A stretch of DNA of 8,739 bases from Acidobacteriota bacterium (lineage in GTDB: Bacteria > Acidobacteriota > Terriglobia > UBA7540). Of the stretch, positions 5,702 through 8,739 are shown piece by piece; positions within the stretch are counted from its first letter, which is position 1, and each line of letters starts with the position of its first letter. Below the pieces are notes generated by a model. It searched no databases. It was not told where the DNA came from and saw only the letters and a program-made list of their open reading frames with translations. The position numbers and the translations under genes are program-made. Where the stretch lies: contig JAJXZM010000442.1 of NCBI GenBank assembly GCA_021780055.1, positions 1-8,739 of the forward strand, in the 5' to 3' direction.

Positions 5702-7993
5702 ATGGAAACCAGTTCCAAACGCAACCTGATCATTTCCAGCAGGTGGGGTCAGGCCGTTGTGATCGTCTTGCTGTTCGGGTTCTTTGTAATGGGCCTTTTG
5801 GCCTACCGTACTTACACCAGCGAGCCGCCGATTCCGGCCAGGGTGGTTGATGCCTCCGGCCAGGTCCTGTTTACCGGGGCGGACATCACCCGCGGACAGG
5901 AGACTTTTCTCCGCAACGGCCTGATGGAGTACGGCTCGATCTTCGGCCACGGGGCTTATCTCGGTCCTGACTTCACGGCGGATTATCTTCACCGCGCTGC
6001 GCTGATCGTACGCCAGGAATACGGGGGCGCATCCTCAGACCGCGCGCAGGCCGAGACCGTACAAGACTTTAAAACCAATCGTTACGACCCCGCGACCGGC
6101 ACGCTGCAATACACAGCGGCACAAGCTGCCGCCTTCAAGGAATTGGTTGCTCATTACCAGGACTTTTTCTCACAGCCCTCCACGAAGTTTGGATTGCGGC
6201 CCAGGGCCATTACTGATCCGCAGCAGATTCGCGACCTGACCGCCTTCTTCAGTTGGTCGGCGTGGGCATCGGCGGCTGAAAGGCCGGGACTCGACTACTC
6301 TTACACAAACAACTGGCCGCCCGAGATGCTGGTGAATAATCACCTTACGGCCGACGCCATTGTCTGGAGCGTGCTTTCGCTGATCGCCCTGTTGGGAGGC
6401 ATCGGGCTTCTGCTGGCGGCTTTTGGGCGGTGGAACTTCCTCGGCTGGCATGGGCGGCAGCGGACAACGGTTTCTTTCCGTCCTCCGGATACTGTTCGAC
6501 TGACGCCCGCCCAACGGGCCACGGCATACTTTTTCCTGGTGATGGCCGTGCTCTTTCTGCTGCAGACGCTGCTTGGGGGCGCGTCGCAGCATTACCGGGC
6601 AGACCTTTCCAACTTTTTCGGCATCGACCTTGCGCAGTTGTTGCCTTTCAACGTCGCGCGCACGTGGCACGTCCAGCTTGCCATTTTCTGGGTGGCCACG
6701 TCTTATCTGGCCGCCGGAATCTTCCTGGTTCCCATGATTACGCGGCGCGAGCCCAAAGGGCAAAGCCTCTTGGCTTACGGCCTGCTGGGTGCGCTGGCCG
6801 TGGTGGTGTTCGGGAGTCTGATCGGTGAATACGCCGGGATCGAAGGCTGGATCACCCACCTCTGGAGCTGGTTTGGCGATCAGGGATTCGAATACCTTGA
6901 TCTGGGACGCTTCTGGCAAATCCTGCTGATCATCGGGCTTTTTTTCTGGGTGATCATTCTCTTCCGAGGGCTGCGTGGCCGCCTGAGTTCAGAACACATC
7001 GGCAACCTGCCCTGGCTGTTTTTCTTCTCGGCTCTTTCCATCCCCGCATTTTATGCGGTTGGTCTGCTGGCACGACCCGCTGAGACTTTTACCACCACAG
7101 ACTTCTGGCGTTTCTGGGTAGTGCACCTTTGGGTGGAAGATTTCCTGGAACTGTTCACCACTATTATGGTGGCTTATATTTTTGTGCTCCTGGGAGTCGT
7201 TCACGAGCGTGTGGCGCTGACGATGGTTTATCTCGACATCCTGCTCTATTCTGCTGGCGGCGTGATCGGAACCATGCACCATCTCTACTTTTCCGGCGAG
7301 CCGGCCGTCCACATGGCGCTGGGAGCCTTCTTTTCGGCGGCCGAGGTCATTCCACTCACTTTTCTGACGCTGGAAGCCTGGAGCTTCCTGCAACTGGGTG
7401 CGGAGCAGAGCGCCAGATCAAAATCGCTCTTCCCGCACTTCTGGGCCGTCATGTTTCTGGCCTCGGTTGGTTTCTGGAACTTTCTGGGTGCCGGCATCTT
7501 TGGGTTCCTGATCAACCTGCCCGTCGTCTCCTACTTTGAAATCGGCACGGCGCTTACCGCCAACCACGCCCATGCGGCGATGATGGGCGTGTATGGGATG
7601 CTGGCCGTGGGACTGGCGATCTTCTGCCTGCGGTACATGGTTCCGCAGGACCGCTGGTCCGATCGTGCGGCAAAAATCAGCTTCTGGTCGCTGAACATCG
7701 GCCTGGCCTGGATGGTGTTTGCCTCGCTATTTCCGCTGGGCATCATCCAGTTATACCACTCCGTGCGTTACGGCTACTACGACGCCAGGACCCTGCAATA
7801 TCTGACAGGGCATTTGAACGCACTGATCGAGTGGATGAGATTGCCGGGCGACGTCCTGTTTATCGTCGGGGGCGTGCTGCCGGTCGTTTACCTGGCCTGG
7901 TTGGGAGTGCGAAATGTGGCCCCCAAGGTGGTGGGTGAACAACCCGAAGGAAGCCTCTTCACCGAGATCGTGGAGTCGCCCGGGGTGAAATGA
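5702..7993 (+). CDS. norB: Quinol-dependent nitric oxide reductase (qNOR)
   Basis: This 763-aa integral membrane protein matches the length of single-subunit qNOR, which reduces 2 NO to N2O with electrons from quinol. The first helix is at about 18-35. It is followed by a hydrophilic domain (about 40-215) that corresponds to the fused NorC-like region and has no CxxCH, which excludes cytochrome c-dependent NOR. About 13 further helices form the heme-copper-oxidase-like core. Predicted heme ligands are H323 (RTWHVQ) for low-spin heme b, and H622 and H624 (ANHAHAAMMG) for hemes b3 and b. FeB ligands are H475 and E479 (VVHLWVED) and H526-H527 (GTMHHLYF). E483 and E548 match the further conserved glutamates of NOR; spacings H475-E479, H475-H526 and H527-E548 equal those known in Pseudomonas NorB. 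The stop overlaps the next start by ATGA. Without nir or nos genes nearby, NO detoxification is more likely than full denitrification; norZ is an equivalent name. Confidence 0.96.
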   Translation: METSSKRNLIISSRWGQAVVIVLLFGFFVMGLLAYRTYTSEPPIPARVVDASGQVLFTGADITRGQETFLRNGLMEYGSIFGHGAYLGPDFTADYLHRAALIVRQEYGGASSDRAQAETVQDFKTNRYDPATGTLQYTAAQAAAFKELVAHYQDFFSQPSTKFGLRPRAITDPQQIRDLTAFFSWSAWASAAERPGLDYSYTNNWPPEMLVNNHLTADAIVWSVLSLIALLGGIGLLLAAFGRWNFLGWHGRQRTTVSFRPPDTVRLTPAQRATAYFFLVMAVLFLLQTLLGGASQHYRADLSNFFGIDLAQLLPFNVARTWHVQLAIFWVATSYLAAGIFLVPMITRREPKGQSLLAYGLLGALAVVVFGSLIGEYAGIEGWITHLWSWFGDQGFEYLDLGRFWQILLIIGLFFWVIILFRGLRGRLSSEHIGNLPWLFFFSALSIPAFYAVGLLARPAETFTTTDFWRFWVVHLWVEDFLELFTTIMVAYIFVLLGVVHERVALTMVYLDILLYSAGGVIGTMHHLYFSGEPAVHMALGAFFSAAEVIPLTFLTLEAWSFLQLGAEQSARSKSLFPHFWAVMFLASVGFWNFLGAGIFGFLINLPVVSYFEIGTALTANHAHAAMMGVYGMLAVGLAIFCLRYMVPQDRWSDRAAKISFWSLNIGLAWMVFASLFPLGIIQLYHSVRYGYYDARTLQYLTGHLNALIEWMRLPGDVLFIVGGVLPVVYLAWLGVRNVAPKVVGEQPEGSLFTEIVESPGVK

Positions 7994-8544
7994 TGATCGA
8001 CGGGTTCCATGCCGAACTACTGATGGCCGCCGGCTACGCGTCGTTTCTGGTGCTGGTTGCCCTGATGCTGGAATGGCTGGCGAAGCATTCCCACCGGCGG
8101 TCGGAGCAGATGCGGGTGACTGGCTTCAAATTCCACAAGGAATTGGACCACTGGGAATGCCCTACGGGGAAACTGCTTCACCGCCATTCGATCGATCACC
8201 TCAACAATGTTGTGCGCTACAAAGCTCCGGCGCACGTCTGCAACTGTTGCCACAAAAAGCCCGATTGCACAGATTCCGACGAAGGCAGGGAAATCGAGCA
8301 CCGCGTAGACTCCTGGGTGCAGTCGGAGATCCGCCGTTACCATCGTGGCTTTTCACTGGCTTTGCTGCTGCTGGCGGCATCGATCCTCCTGGTGCAGCTC
8401 TTATGGTTCAAGCGGCCTCGAGATTTGGTGCTGGCAGGGGGACTGCTATTTGCTGTGAGCGCACTCGGGATCCGATTGCTTGCAGGATTCAGGTCCGGCA
8501 AGGCGATAGCCCAGGGCCTTAATGATCAGCATTACACAATTTGA
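7990..8544 (+). CDS. Three-helix membrane protein with an IS1182-transposase-like Cys cluster, coupled to norB
   Basis: This 184-aa protein begins in the norB stop (ATGA), implying translational coupling; an ATG at 7993 is an alternative start. I do not recognise a named family. Helices are predicted at about 9-30, 121-139 and 146-165. Basic residues after helix 1 (KHSHRR) and before helix 2 suggest that the 90-residue middle part is cytoplasmic. That part contains C57 in ECPTGKLL and then C84, C86, C87 and C93 in CNCCHKKPDCTDS, plus many His. The order F-x-F, D-x-W-x-CPxG-xxL, YKA, C-x2-C-x5-CT, GR-x-I and W follows the C-terminal Cys segment of IS1182-type transposases as I remember it. No DDE catalytic residues are present, so this is not a transposase. 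It could bind Zn or an Fe-S cluster and help NOR assembly, sense NO or transfer electrons; these roles are speculation. Confidence 0.8.
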   Translation: MMIDGFHAELLMAAGYASFLVLVALMLEWLAKHSHRRSEQMRVTGFKFHKELDHWECPTGKLLHRHSIDHLNNVVRYKAPAHVCNCCHKKPDCTDSDEGREIEHRVDSWVQSEIRRYHRGFSLALLLLAASILLVQLLWFKRPRDLVLAGGLLFAVSALGIRLLAGFRSGKAIAQGLNDQHYTI

Positions 8545-8555
8545 CGCTGGCGACT

Positions 8556-8577
8556 GCCTTTGCATGCTTTCAGAGGC
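8556..8577 (+). terminator. Weak hairpin after the nor operon
   Basis: GCCTTTG (8556-8562) and CAGAGGC (8571-8577) can form a 7-bp stem with one G-U pair around an 8-nt loop, 12 nt after the stop of the membrane protein. There is no U-tract, so it is not a standard intrinsic terminator. It may be an mRNA 3' structure or chance. Confidence 0.25.
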
Positions 8578-8651
8578 CCCTGGCAGAGCAGATCGAGTGC
8601 GCGAAGCGGTTTGGAGATGCCCGCGCGTGTGGAAAACCGAACTAGTACTTA

Positions 8652-8681
8652 ATGACATAAAAGGCCGATATAACGTATAAT
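8652..8681 (+). promoter_or_regulatory. Promoter of the IS630-type transposase, leaderless
   Basis: ATGACA (8652-8657, five of six bases to consensus) and a perfect TATAAT (8676-8681) are separated by 18 nt. The predicted start falls at 8688, the A of the transposase ATG, so translation would be leaderless. Confidence 0.6.
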
Positions 8682-8687
8682 GGGGGC

Positions 8688-8739
8688 ATGCGACCGGCAA
8701 CCCCTATTGAATTGACGACTGAAGAGCGACGAACTTTGG
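8688..8739 (+). CDS. IS630-family transposase, N-terminus only (cut by window edge)
   Basis: Seventeen codons are visible: MRPATPIELTTEERRTL. A short N-terminus followed by (I/V)xLTxEER and then a helix-turn-helix is the usual opening of many IS630-family transposases. Those enzymes are DDE recombinases that move by cut and paste into TA sites. The helix-turn-helix and DDE domain lie outside the window, so completeness is unknown. The recognition rests on this short motif and on the leaderless promoter directly upstream. A different helix-turn-helix protein cannot be excluded. Confidence 0.55.
   Translation, partial: MRPATPIELTTEERRTL

Larger units (their letters stand above)
8641..8739 (+). 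mobile_element. Probable left end of an IS630-family insertion sequence
   Basis: The transposase reading frame starts 48 nt into this stretch, and an AT-richer leader with its own promoter precedes it, contrasting with the GC-rich nor operon. IS630 elements insert at TA and several TA dinucleotides lie here. The exact end and inverted repeat cannot be set without the right end, so the left boundary given is arbitrary. Confidence 0.45.

Noticed and set aside
6170..6919. A 249-codon minus-strand ORF within norB
   Set aside because: Antisense to the highly conserved qNOR core, no recognisable domain, no promoter or ribosome binding site seen.

Overview
The window looks like a chromosomal segment from a GC-rich, free-living, polysaccharide-degrading bacterium. 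An Acidobacteriota-like soil organism is my best guess, based on gene content, several apparently leaderless starts and T-rich intergenic repeats. No rRNA, tRNA or other lineage marker is present, so this is inference.

Left part (1-3290), carbohydrate catabolism. A leftward gene cut by the window edge encodes an exported (beta/alpha)8-barrel glycosidase-like protein of clan GH-A. Diverging from it, an SDR-family oxidoreductase and a GH88-type unsaturated uronyl hydrolase lie 15 bp apart. GH88 enzymes release unsaturated uronic acids that are later reduced by SDR enzymes, so the pair plausibly forms a small uronate-catabolic operon.

Middle (3291-5414). A leftward nitrilase-superfamily amidohydrolase converges on the GH88 gene. 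A roughly 500-bp region follows without a convincing gene. It holds T-rich, roughly 66-bp tandem repeats. Beside them is a leftward promoter-like element (TTGACA, 17 nt, TAGTCT) whose spacer contains most of a perfect 12-bp palindrome and which leads into a 25-codon ORF. Next is a leftward alpha/beta-hydrolase of the S9-peptidase/dienelactone-hydrolase type.

Right part (5415-8544), nitric oxide reduction. A quinol-dependent nitric oxide reductase (NorB/NorZ, 763 aa) carries all expected heme and FeB ligands. It has a strong Shine-Dalgarno sequence and a CRP/FNR-type palindrome centred exactly at -41.5 from the start inferred from a TATAGT -10 element. By a 4-bp ATGA overlap it is coupled to a 184-aa three-helix membrane protein. 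The cysteine-rich cytoplasmic segment of that protein strikingly resembles the Cys cluster of IS1182-type transposases. This is the most unusual item in the window.

Right edge (8545-8739). A good promoter leads into the first 17 codons of what looks like an IS630-family transposase, so an insertion sequence probably begins just downstream of the nor operon.
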